A DNA stretch of 5,081 nucleotides, taken from contig JANTFY010000188.1 of the NCBI GenBank assembly GCA_024763185.1, forward strand, positions 1-5,081, given 5' to 3'. Under the pieces are notes generated by a model, which ran no database searches, was not told the origin of the DNA, and saw only the letters and a list, made by a program, of their open reading frames with translations. Source of the DNA: Gammaproteobacteria bacterium. GTDB taxonomy: Bacteria; Pseudomonadota; Gammaproteobacteria; GCA-001735895. Of the stretch, positions 1 to 5,081 are shown in pieces (position 1 is the first letter of the stretch; the number at the start of each line of letters is the position of its first letter). Made by a program: the position numbers and the translations under genes.

Positions 1-1038
1 GATAAAATCAGCGAAATCATGAATGATATGGAATTTGTTGCAGGACAAACCACACACAGAATCACGCTCAGCATGGGGGTCGCCGTGTTCCCCGAGCACG
101 GCACAACCTCCGACGAGTTGATGGCCAACGCGGACCTGGCCATGTACAAGGCCAAGGCCACTGGAAAAGCGCATAATAGCTGGAGCATTTACACCCTTGA
201 TGCGCCGGAAAAACAGAGAATGCATGAACAGGTCGACTGGAAAGCGCGAATACAAAAAGCACTCGTGGAGGAACGGTTTATCCTTTACTACCAACCCATT
301 TACGATATCAGCAATGGCCGCGCTTCGCATTATGAAGCCCTGTCACGCATGGTAGACGAGCAGGGTGATATCGTGTCACCCAATATGTTTATTCCAGTGG
401 CGGAGAAAACCGGCCTTATCTACGAAATCGACCGCTACGTGTTGAAAAAAGCCGTCACTCACCTCAAACAGTTCAGCCGCGAGGGAAAAAATATCACCCT
501 GTCTGTTAACATTTCCGCCACGGCCATCACCCGGATGGATTTCATATCGACCATCGAGGATTTGGTCAATCAGCATGAAGCAGACCGATCCCGGCTGATT
601 TTTGAATTAACAGAAACCTCGGCGGTTAGCGATGTGAGCGCGACGGCCGAGGTTATTCGCAAGTGCCGCAGGCTGGGCTTCCAATTTTCACTGGATGACT
701 TTGGTGCGGGTTATGCCTCCTGGTTCTATTTACGGCAATTGCCGGTAGATTTCGTGAAAATTGATGGCTCCTTTGTGCAGGGTCTGTCCACTTCTGACGA
801 GGATCGCCTGTTCGTCACGGCAATCAACAATGTGGCCCAGGGTCTGGGCAAGAAAACCATCGCCGAATACGTGGAAAATGCCGAATCGCTGGAAATCCTC
901 AGAGACATGGGTGTGGACTACGCACAGGGTTATTATATCGGCAAGCCCTTGCCACAATTGCTGGATGACGAACGTATTTTCCGCGACGCCCAGCATGTGC
1001 CTGAAAACACTAAGGTTTTATCACCCGCCGCCTCATGA
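1..1038 (+). CDS. GGDEF-EAL domain protein, C-terminal part (c-di-GMP phosphodiesterase, possibly bifunctional); 5' end outside window
   Basis: The frame is open from base 1, so this is the 3' part of a longer gene; 345 residues are visible. Residues below are counted from the Met at base 19. Residues 1-55 are the end of a GGDEF domain (SMGVAVFPEHG, then ADLAMYKAKATGK). The GGDEF signature itself lies upstream, so cyclase activity cannot be judged. Residues 78-318 form a full EAL domain, the fold that hydrolyses c-di-GMP to pGpG. All expected metal-binding and catalytic residues are present: E106 of the EAL motif, N164, E196 (ELTET), D226 and D227 (DDFGAG), K247, E283 and Q303 (AQGYY). The EAL domain is therefore probably active. 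It should act in the cytoplasm, perhaps tethered by an unseen N-terminal sensor. The stop overlaps the next start as ATGA, which implies cotranslation with the PstS-like protein. The family call is firm; the input signal is unknown. Confidence 0.95.
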   Translation, partial: DKISEIMNDMEFVAGQTTHRITLSMGVAVFPEHGTTSDELMANADLAMYKAKATGKAHNSWSIYTLDAPEKQRMHEQVDWKARIQKALVEERFILYYQPIYDISNGRASHYEALSRMVDEQGDIVSPNMFIPVAEKTGLIYEIDRYVLKKAVTHLKQFSREGKNITLSVNISATAITRMDFISTIEDLVNQHEADRSRLIFELTETSAVSDVSATAEVIRKCRRLGFQFSLDDFGAGYASWFYLRQLPVDFVKIDGSFVQGLSTSDEDRLFVTAINNVAQGLGKKTIAEYVENAESLEILRDMGVDYAQGYYIGKPLPQLLDDERIFRDAQHVPENTKVLSPAAS

Positions 1039-1520
1039 ACGTATCAACAACATCCCGCAACCAATGCCTGAATTCAACCCAGGTTGTTTATACCCTGATG
1101 TTACTGGCTATTTTAGGCCTTTCCAGTTTTTCAACAGCCGCTTCCACTGCTGACCAAGCTGAAGAAGTGGTGGTTATAGTTCCAGCAGGCTCGAGTATCA
1201 ACACGATTTCAAAAACCAAGCTGCGGGCCATATTCGGCATGCGCAGTCGAACCTGGCCACAGGGCAACCCTATCAAGGTATTTGTACTGGAAGACGATGA
1301 TCCTGTACACGCCTCTTTCTCCAAGCAGGTATTAAATACCTTTCCATTTAATCTGCGTCGCATCTGGGATCGACGGGTTTATTCGGGTACCGGGCAATCG
1401 CCAGTGGTGGTCAAAACAGAGGCAGAAATGCGCAGCAAAATTTCAGGGAACGAACATTCAATTGGCTACATCCGCCTCAACAGGGTGGATGCGGGGGTAA
1501 AAGTGGTGAACATACAATGA
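1035..1520 (+). CDS. Small secreted PstS-like (phosphate-binding-type) substrate-binding domain protein
   Basis: This 161-residue protein has a signal peptide: N-region with R8, hydrophobic core at about 17-32 (VVYTLMLLAILGL), and likely cleavage near STA-AS at 36-37. The mature part of about 125 residues matches the short PstS-like periplasmic binding fold: a first strand VVVIVPAG (45-52), then the order typical of the family, K-LRAIFG (63-68), TWPQG-PI (73-80), a strand with an acidic run, F-KQVL (95-100), W111, YSGTGQSP (116-123) and a late SIGYI (142-146). It is about half the length of a true transport PstS, so it probably represents one lobe or a reduced binding domain. No transporter permease or ATPase is next to it. 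The ATG at 1035 lies inside the upstream stop and has no clear Shine-Dalgarno sequence, so translation is probably coupled. The next Met (M22) would remove the positive charge from the signal peptide, which supports the longer start. The ligand is unknown; phosphate is only suggested by family name. Confidence 0.85.
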   Translation: MNVSTTSRNQCLNSTQVVYTLMLLAILGLSSFSTAASTADQAEEVVVIVPAGSSINTISKTKLRAIFGMRSRTWPQGNPIKVFVLEDDDPVHASFSKQVLNTFPFNLRRIWDRRVYSGTGQSPVVVKTEAEMRSKISGNEHSIGYIRLNRVDAGVKVVNIQ

Positions 1521-2728
1521 TGGGTATTCGACATTTCAGCAGCACACTGATCGGTGTCACACTTTCTCTTCTGGTACAACCAGGACTGGCGCAGGATTCA
1601 GATCAGGTCGCTTCGATCTGGCAGGACGATCTTTCTGTTCATGGTTTTGCCGCACAACATTATATTACGACCGACGATAATAGTTTTTTTGGTGACTCCG
1701 AGGATGGCAGTTTCGAATTCTGGGAACTGGGCATCAACACCTTGTGGCGTCCGCTGAATAACCTGCAGTTTGCGGCACAGGCAGTAGCACGAGACGCCGG
1801 CAAAACCGATGACGGAAAACCACGTTTAGATTATGCATTTGTCGATTATGCTTTTTCTCAGCGAAGCACAGGCGCGAGCGGTGTGCGCCTCGGCAGAGTG
1901 GTCAACCCACTGGCTTTCTACAATGATACGCGCGATATTGTCGCAACCCGGCCGGGTATCCTGTTGCCCCAGTCCGTCTACTTCGACGTCAATCGAAATT
2001 TTGCTCTCTCTTCCGACGGAGGACAACTCTATCACGAAGTCAATAACGACCTTGGTGCCTATACCTTCCAGCTGGGTGTATTTGAGCCACGCATGGAAGA
2101 TCCCGATTTTGAACCCGCAATATTTTTTCAGGAAGTGCCCGGACAACTGGAAGGTGCTGCCAGCTGGATGGCACGGATTCTTTACGAGCATGACCTGGGA
2201 CGCATTCGTCTGGGGCTGACCGCCGCCGAAATCAATGTGGATTATGAACCGGGCACAAATGACCCGATTGCACCGGGTGAATTTCATTTCATTCCCTATA
2301 TTCTCTCGGCCCAATACAATGACGAGAACTGGAGCCTCACCGCCGAGTACGCGCGTCGTAGCACAGAGCTTGAAAAGTTTAAGCTCCTCCCCGATATTGA
2401 CTTTACCGGTAGCAGTTACTTTGTACAGGGCACCTATCGCCTGCGCCCCACCCTGGAGGCCTTTTTACGTTACGACGAATTGATCTGGAACAATGATGAC
2501 AAGGACGGTAAGGCGTTTGAATCACTGACCGGTCTGCCACACTATTCGCGCTTTGCCAAGGATTGGACGATAGGGCTGCGCTGGGATGTTTCGCCCCGGG
2601 TCATGCTTCGCACCGAGTTACATCAGGTAAATGGTACGGGCTGGCTGTCACTGCTGGAAAACACTTCGCCGATGGACACCGATCAGCACTGGCAATTGTT
2701 TGCCTTGAGTGCCTCTATTCGTTTTTAA
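1517..2728 (+). CDS. Outer-membrane beta-barrel, porin-like protein
   Basis: This 403-residue protein has a clear signal peptide: R5/H6, hydrophobic core 10-20, and predicted cleavage after A25 (QPGLA-QD). The remainder alternates polar and hydrophobic residues in strand-length blocks rich in Tyr, Trp and Phe. Examples are FEFWELGINTLW, LQFAAQAVAR, RLDYAFVDYAF, WSLTAEYARR, SYFVQGTYRL and DWTIGLRWDV. It ends in LFALSASIRF, an aromatic C-terminal strand of the type recognised by the BAM machinery. A GRVVNPLAFYND segment followed by TRPGILLPQS resembles the porin-like barrels often annotated as hypothetical in gammaproteobacteria. No TonB box or plug domain is apparent, so a passive channel is more likely than a TonB-dependent receptor. 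The start overlaps the preceding stop as ATGA; GGTGA at 1505-1509 could serve as a modest ribosome-binding site. Pairing with the PstS-like protein suggests that the two handle the same solute, but that is inference. Confidence 0.85.
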   Translation: MMGIRHFSSTLIGVTLSLLVQPGLAQDSDQVASIWQDDLSVHGFAAQHYITTDDNSFFGDSEDGSFEFWELGINTLWRPLNNLQFAAQAVARDAGKTDDGKPRLDYAFVDYAFSQRSTGASGVRLGRVVNPLAFYNDTRDIVATRPGILLPQSVYFDVNRNFALSSDGGQLYHEVNNDLGAYTFQLGVFEPRMEDPDFEPAIFFQEVPGQLEGAASWMARILYEHDLGRIRLGLTAAEINVDYEPGTNDPIAPGEFHFIPYILSAQYNDENWSLTAEYARRSTELEKFKLLPDIDFTGSSYFVQGTYRLRPTLEAFLRYDELIWNNDDKDGKAFESLTGLPHYSRFAKDWTIGLRWDVSPRVMLRTELHQVNGTGWLSLLENTSPMDTDQHWQLFALSASIRF

Positions 2729-2736
2729 CTACCCCT

Positions 2737-2780
2737 GGAGAAGGTAAATGCGTAATGCATTGAATTCAGTATTAACTTAA
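2737..2780 (+). pseudogene. Ribosome-binding site plus 10-codon reading frame; possible start remnant of a lost fourth gene
   Basis: Nine bases after the barrel gene's stop there is a purine-rich GGAGAAGG (2737-2744), a better Shine-Dalgarno sequence than those of the two internal genes of this operon. It is followed by ATG at 2748. The frame reads MRNALNSVLT and stops at TAA 2778-2780, within the last codons of the convergent FKBP gene. The N-terminus has the look of the start of a signal peptide (Met-Arg, then mixed hydrophobic residues). One reading is that the operon once had a fourth gene cut off when the convergent block arrived. The alternatives are a chance ribosome-binding-site-like sequence or a tiny unstudied peptide. 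Confidence is low. Confidence 0.25.
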
Positions 2781-3295
2781 TTAATTGAACGCATGCGATC
2801 AGGATCCACATCGATATCCGGACCCTCTACAACCTTGGTACCCGCCTCGATTTCTTCTTCGGTAGCATCACGTACTGTCAGGATTTCCAGCTTAAAGATC
2901 AGGTCACGACCGCATAACGGGTTATTACCATCAACGGTCAAGGTTTTATCATCCATGCGGGTTACGAGGAATTCCATCGGATCACCCTTTTCATTTTCCA
3001 TCAGGATTTTCATGCCGATTTCGCGGTATTCTTCCGGCACATTTTCGATATTGTCTGTGAAAACCAGCCCTTCATCACGCGGACCGTAAATCACATTGCC
3101 ATCAATAGGCACTTCAATAATTTCACCAGCCACCTTGCCAACCAGCTGCTCGGTTACCATGGTCGCCAATACCTGGTCTGCACCATGCACATAACTAATA
3201 GGGAACTCAACTGTAGAAAGTACCTGCTCGGTTTTTGCATCTAAAACCTTGTAATTAAGTTCCACGAATTTATTGTCCTGGATCGTATCAGTCAT
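2777..3295 (-). CDS. SlyD-type FKBP peptidyl-prolyl isomerase/chaperone with an atypical active-site motif
   Basis: This 172-residue protein has no signal peptide and should be cytoplasmic. The FKBP core is split, as in SlyD: residues 9-72 (VELNYKVLDA, ISYVHG, VIYGPRD), an insert-in-flap region at about 73-125 (ending LTVDGNNPLCGR, the usual SlyD VDGNHPLAG site), and the closing strand LIFKLEILTVRDATEEEIEAG. SlyD proteins catalyse proline isomerisation and bind unfolded chains through the insert. Here the normally conserved stretch that follows YVHG (GLI-GLE-AL in typical SlyD) reads ADQVLATMVTEQL, and the early Asp of the pocket is missing. Tyr70 of the flap and the Phe of the last strand are kept. 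The tail is acidic and has no His-rich nickel-binding segment. The start at 3295 follows the upstream gene by 17 bp, with only a weak ribosome-binding site, so cotranscription is likely. The family call is sure; enzymatic activity is doubtful. Confidence 0.9.
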   Translation of the reverse strand: MTDTIQDNKFVELNYKVLDAKTEQVLSTVEFPISYVHGADQVLATMVTEQLVGKVAGEIIEVPIDGNVIYGPRDEGLVFTDNIENVPEEYREIGMKILMENEKGDPMEFLVTRMDDKTLTVDGNNPLCGRDLIFKLEILTVRDATEEEIEAGTKVVEGPDIDVDPDRMRSIN

Positions 3296-3312
3296 AAGAG
3301 GGTCCGCTAAAA

Positions 3313-3666
3313 CTAAAAAATTGATGAAGCAAAAATCTTGATGTCATCGTTACCATCATAGCCGATGACCATCCTGCCCAGGTATTCACCTTCTTTTTCT
3401 GTGCTGAAGGTTCTAAACAGACAGGTAACCTGGTCCCCTTTTCGCAACAGGCCGAGAAACTCATATTCAGGAGACAGGCTACGGGTTAGTTTGTCTTCGC
3501 TAAATTGCTTGGCTGCAATTTCGCGGTTTACCGTTGCCAGCATCTCATCGGCGATATTGCTGGCAAAACTGTCGTAATCACCTTCGCGGGAATACTTGAG
3601 TTGTGCTTCCCAAATTGGCAGGGCGAGATCCTTGATCTCGTCTTCGCTTTTATCATTAATGTTCAT
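3313..3666 (-). CDS. Hypothetical 117-residue cytoplasmic protein upstream of the FKBP gene
   Basis: I do not recognise the family with confidence. The protein has no signal peptide or membrane segment. It starts with an acidic, helix-prone stretch (MNINDKSEDEIKDLALPIWEA), continues through a second helical region (YDSFASNIADEMLATVNREIAAKQF), and ends in strand-like blocks (YEFLGLLRKG, QVTCLFRTFST, EYLGRMVIGYDG, IKIFASSIF). This helix-then-sheet order would fit a small NTF2-like or DUF3887-like alpha+beta domain, which is only a guess. It has a single Cys (C82) and no obvious catalytic motif. The ATG at 3666 is supported by a good ribosome-binding site. The stop is TAG, with a second in-frame TAG two codons downstream. 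It lies 17 bp before the FKBP gene and probably shares its transcript. Upstream, a terminator separates it from aprA. Confidence 0.75.
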   Translation of the reverse strand: MNINDKSEDEIKDLALPIWEAQLKYSREGDYDSFASNIADEMLATVNREIAAKQFSEDKLTRSLSPEYEFLGLLRKGDQVTCLFRTFSTEKEGEYLGRMVIGYDGNDDIKIFASSIF

Positions 3667-3678
3667 GTAATGCCCTCT
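3667..3678 (-). promoter_or_regulatory. Ribosome-binding site of the 117-residue protein gene
   Basis: On the minus strand AGAGGG (3678-3673) stands six bases before the ATG at 3666. This is a strong match to the anti-Shine-Dalgarno sequence at normal spacing and supports this start. No convincing -10/-35 pair could be picked out in the roughly 70 bases upstream: TTGCAC followed 17 bases later by TGTGTT is present but weak. Confidence 0.6.
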
Positions 3679-3748
3679 GTTACAGGAATAAAAATCTCAA
3701 CACATGGCGTTGCCAGAAGCGGTGCAACATTAGACCGCAAAGTCGAGT

Positions 3749-3784
3749 AAAAAAAAAGACCAACATAAATGCTGGTCTTTTTTA
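3749..3784 (-). terminator. Rho-independent terminator after aprA, probably bidirectional
   Basis: Bases 3752-3762 pair perfectly with 3773-3783 (11 bp, including GACCA/TGGTC). Further pairs are C3764-G3771 and A3765-T3770 around a TAAA loop. At position 3763/3772 the minus-strand RNA can form a G-U wobble, whereas the plus-strand RNA has an A-C mismatch, so the hairpin is better formed in the aprA direction. A run of nine A on the plus strand (3749-3757) gives the U-tract for minus-strand transcripts. The T run at 3778-3783 would do the same for plus-strand transcripts. It lies about 50 bases past the aprA stop. Confidence 0.9.
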
Positions 3785-3792
3785 GCTATCAA

Positions 3793-3810
3793 GGGTTGAT
3801 TACTCAACCC
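3793..3810 (-). repeat. Second stem-loop between aprA and its terminator
   Basis: GGGTTGA (3793-3799) and TCAACCC (3804-3810) form a perfect 7-bp stem with a 4-base loop, about 20 bases beyond the aprA stop and about 10 bases before the main terminator on the minus strand. It has no U-tract of its own. A 3'-end stabilising hairpin that protects an abundant mRNA from exonucleases is a reasonable reading, but this is inference. Confidence 0.6.
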
Positions 3811-3830
3811 CTGATATCACAAGTAATTGC

Positions 3831-5081
3831 TTACTTGTCGCCTTTAGCTTTCAACTCGGCCAAAGCCTTATCTTCGATATCACCCACCAGGTGATACAGA
3901 GGGGCTTTTTCCATCGTGTATTCGCCAGTCTTTGGATCACGACGTGAAACTGTCAGTACGTGCCAGTTCTTGTCATCCAGTTTCATGGCGTCACCACGGT
4001 AGTAGTAACCAGGCCAGCGAGTTTCCTTACGGAACAAGGTGTGCTGCATAACGGACTCGGAAGCCAGGATACGATGCTTCAGCTCCCATGCACGCAGTAA
4101 CTCGTGAACGTTTTCTGCTGCCAGCTTTTCACTGTCTTCTTCCAGGGTCTTCATCTTCTTCAGACCAATATGAAGCAGCTTTTCGTTGGTCATGTAGTTA
4201 ACCGTTACACCACCCGCGTATTCATCCATCAGCTTCTGCAAGCGATCCAGACCCTGACGTGGGTTGATGTAGTTAGGCGCTACAGTACCGGCAACGATTT
4301 CGTTACGGTAGATCTTGTAGTGTTCCATCGGCTTGAAGATCTCTTCCTTGCGGCGGTCGATCTGTTCCTGGGAAACACGGATACCGTTGGCTTTACCGTC
4401 GTCGATGTACTTACAGGCAGCTTTCGCAGCGATACGGCCTTCAGTGAAAGAACCGGAGGAGAATGCGTGTGGCGTACCACCGACAGCATCACCCGCACCG
4501 AACAGACCTTCAACAGTCGTCATACGGTTGTAGCCCCACTGATACTCATCAGGAGAGATATCTTCAGGACCTGAACACCATGCGCCACAACCCGTAGCGT
4601 GTGAACCCATAACGTAAGGCTCGGAAGTAGTCAGTTCCGGGTTTTCGTACTTGGGATTAACATCGGTAGCCGCCCACAGAACGGCCTGACCAACAGTCAT
4701 ACCCAGGAAGTTGTGCCAGCCAATTTCTTCCAGATGCGGATCCTGGAAGGCTTCCATGGTAACCATGTGGATAGGACCTTTACCGGATGCAACCTCATTG
4801 ATGAATGCGTGGTTACGCAGACAAGTCGGGATTGGACGGTGAGAAACGTGAGACGCTTCTGTATCCAGGTAAGCCTTGCCCACCATTTTTTCCAGCGCAG
4901 GGAACCACTTTGATTCGTACTCTTCACCATCGCAGTTCTGCGTGTAAGTCTTCAGGTGCAGGAAGTATGCGCCTACAGGACCGTAACCATCTTTGAATCG
5001 AGCCAGTACGATACGATTTTCCATCTGCGTCATCTTGGCACCCGCACCGATCATCAGACCGTAAGCTGAACCGGAAGACCA
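3831..5081 (-). CDS. aprA: Adenylylsulfate (APS) reductase alpha subunit, C-terminal part; 5' end outside window
   Basis: The frame is open to the window edge, with 416 residues visible. From my knowledge of the family (a little over 600 residues), about 200-240 N-terminal residues, including the FAD Rossmann motif, are missing. AprA carries FAD and, with the iron-sulfur subunit AprB, interconverts APS with sulfite plus AMP in the cytoplasm. In sulfur oxidisers it runs toward APS. Counting from the first visible residue, hallmarks are SSGSAYGLM, ENR at 21-23, the conserved ARFKDGYGPVGA (27-38) with its active-site Arg at 28, and the family-typical HATGCGAWCSGPED (161-174). The FAD-clamping GLFGAGDAVGGTPHAFSSGSFTEGRIAAKAA (192-222) follows, where H205 probably matches the active-site His of characterised AprA. 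The Cys-bearing CGAW region and the C-terminal arm (YRGDAMKLDDKNWHVL) separate it from ordinary fumarate reductase/succinate dehydrogenase flavoproteins. Frame and motifs appear intact. aprB is expected further upstream, outside the window. Two hairpins follow the stop. Confidence 0.95.
   Translation of the reverse strand, partial: WSSGSAYGLMIGAGAKMTQMENRIVLARFKDGYGPVGAYFLHLKTYTQNCDGEEYESKWFPALEKMVGKAYLDTEASHVSHRPIPTCLRNHAFINEVASGKGPIHMVTMEAFQDPHLEEIGWHNFLGMTVGQAVLWAATDVNPKYENPELTTSEPYVMGSHATGCGAWCSGPEDISPDEYQWGYNRMTTVEGLFGAGDAVGGTPHAFSSGSFTEGRIAAKAACKYIDDGKANGIRVSQEQIDRRKEEIFKPMEHYKIYRNEIVAGTVAPNYINPRQGLDRLQKLMDEYAGGVTVNYMTNEKLLHIGLKKMKTLEEDSEKLAAENVHELLRAWELKHRILASESVMQHTLFRKETRWPGYYYRGDAMKLDDKNWHVLTVSRRDPKTGEYTMEKAPLYHLVGDIEDKALAELKAKGDK

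Noticed and set aside
761..1153. 130-codon + strand frame overlapping the EAL domain and the start of the PstS-like gene
   Set aside because: It is out of frame with two well-supported genes. Its Trp- and Pro-rich, low-order composition is typical of a shifted reading of coding DNA.
1826..2314. 162-codon minus-strand reading frame antisense to the barrel gene
   Set aside because: The + strand protein has a signal peptide, barrel strands and a terminal Phe. The antisense frame has none of these and no recognisable domain.
2748..2794. ATGCGT (2748-2753) and ACGCAT (2789-2794) as a terminator between the convergent genes
   Set aside because: The stem is only 6 bp with a 35-base AT-rich loop, no U-tract follows, and the right arm lies inside FKBP coding sequence.
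3679..3750. Sigma-70 promoter for the 117-residue gene (TTGCAC, 17-base gap, TGTGTT on the minus strand)
   Set aside because: The -10 element is poor and no better pair was found, so I do not list it as a feature.
3812..3819. TGATATCA palindrome near the aprA stop as an operator site
   Set aside because: An 8-bp palindrome downstream of a gene is easily found by chance, and it is not placed near any recognisable promoter.
4104..4574. 156-codon + strand reading frame antisense to aprA
   Set aside because: It lies entirely within the well-conserved aprA coding sequence, has no ribosome-binding site I could recognise, and its translation resembles no family; it is a shadow of aprA codon usage.
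3831..5081. Fumarate reductase or succinate dehydrogenase flavoprotein instead of AprA
   Set aside because: The ENR, ARFKDGYGPVGA and HATGCGAWCSGPED segments and the C-terminal arm are AprA features; only the FAD-clamping region is shared with the wider flavoprotein family.

Overview
The window looks like the chromosome of a sulfur-oxidising gammaproteobacterium. That is an inference, resting mainly on the C-terminal two thirds of a dissimilatory adenylylsulfate (APS) reductase alpha subunit (aprA) at the right edge. It is also consistent with the Gram-negative outer-membrane barrel and the c-di-GMP enzyme on the left. Nothing here fixes the genus.

Two gene groups converge. On the + strand (1-2728) three genes are packed head to tail with ATGA stop/start overlaps. 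They encode the end of a GGDEF-EAL protein with a complete EAL phosphodiesterase site, a small secreted PstS-like substrate-binding-fold protein, and an outer-membrane beta-barrel (porin-like) protein. The arrangement suggests one translationally coupled unit that joins a periplasmic or outer-membrane function to c-di-GMP turnover. The ligand and the sensory N-terminus cannot be seen. Just after the barrel gene, a good ribosome-binding site and ATG open a 10-codon reading frame that stops at the convergent gene. It may be the remnant of a lost fourth gene.

On the - strand, reading right to left, lie aprA (5' end outside the window), a two-hairpin intergenic region with a strong U-tract terminator, a 117-residue cytoplasmic protein of unknown function, and a SlyD-type FKBP whose prolyl-isomerase motif looks eroded. 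The last two genes are 17 bp apart and probably cotranscribed. Whether they are functionally linked to APS reductase is open.

The convergent gap at 2729-2776 is only 48 bp. The 164-bp gap at 3667-3830 holds the terminator, the second hairpin and the leader of the 117-residue gene. No RNA genes, insertion sequences, CRISPR arrays or phage genes were seen. The best candidate for something under-described is the c-di-GMP enzyme / PstS-like protein / porin module.
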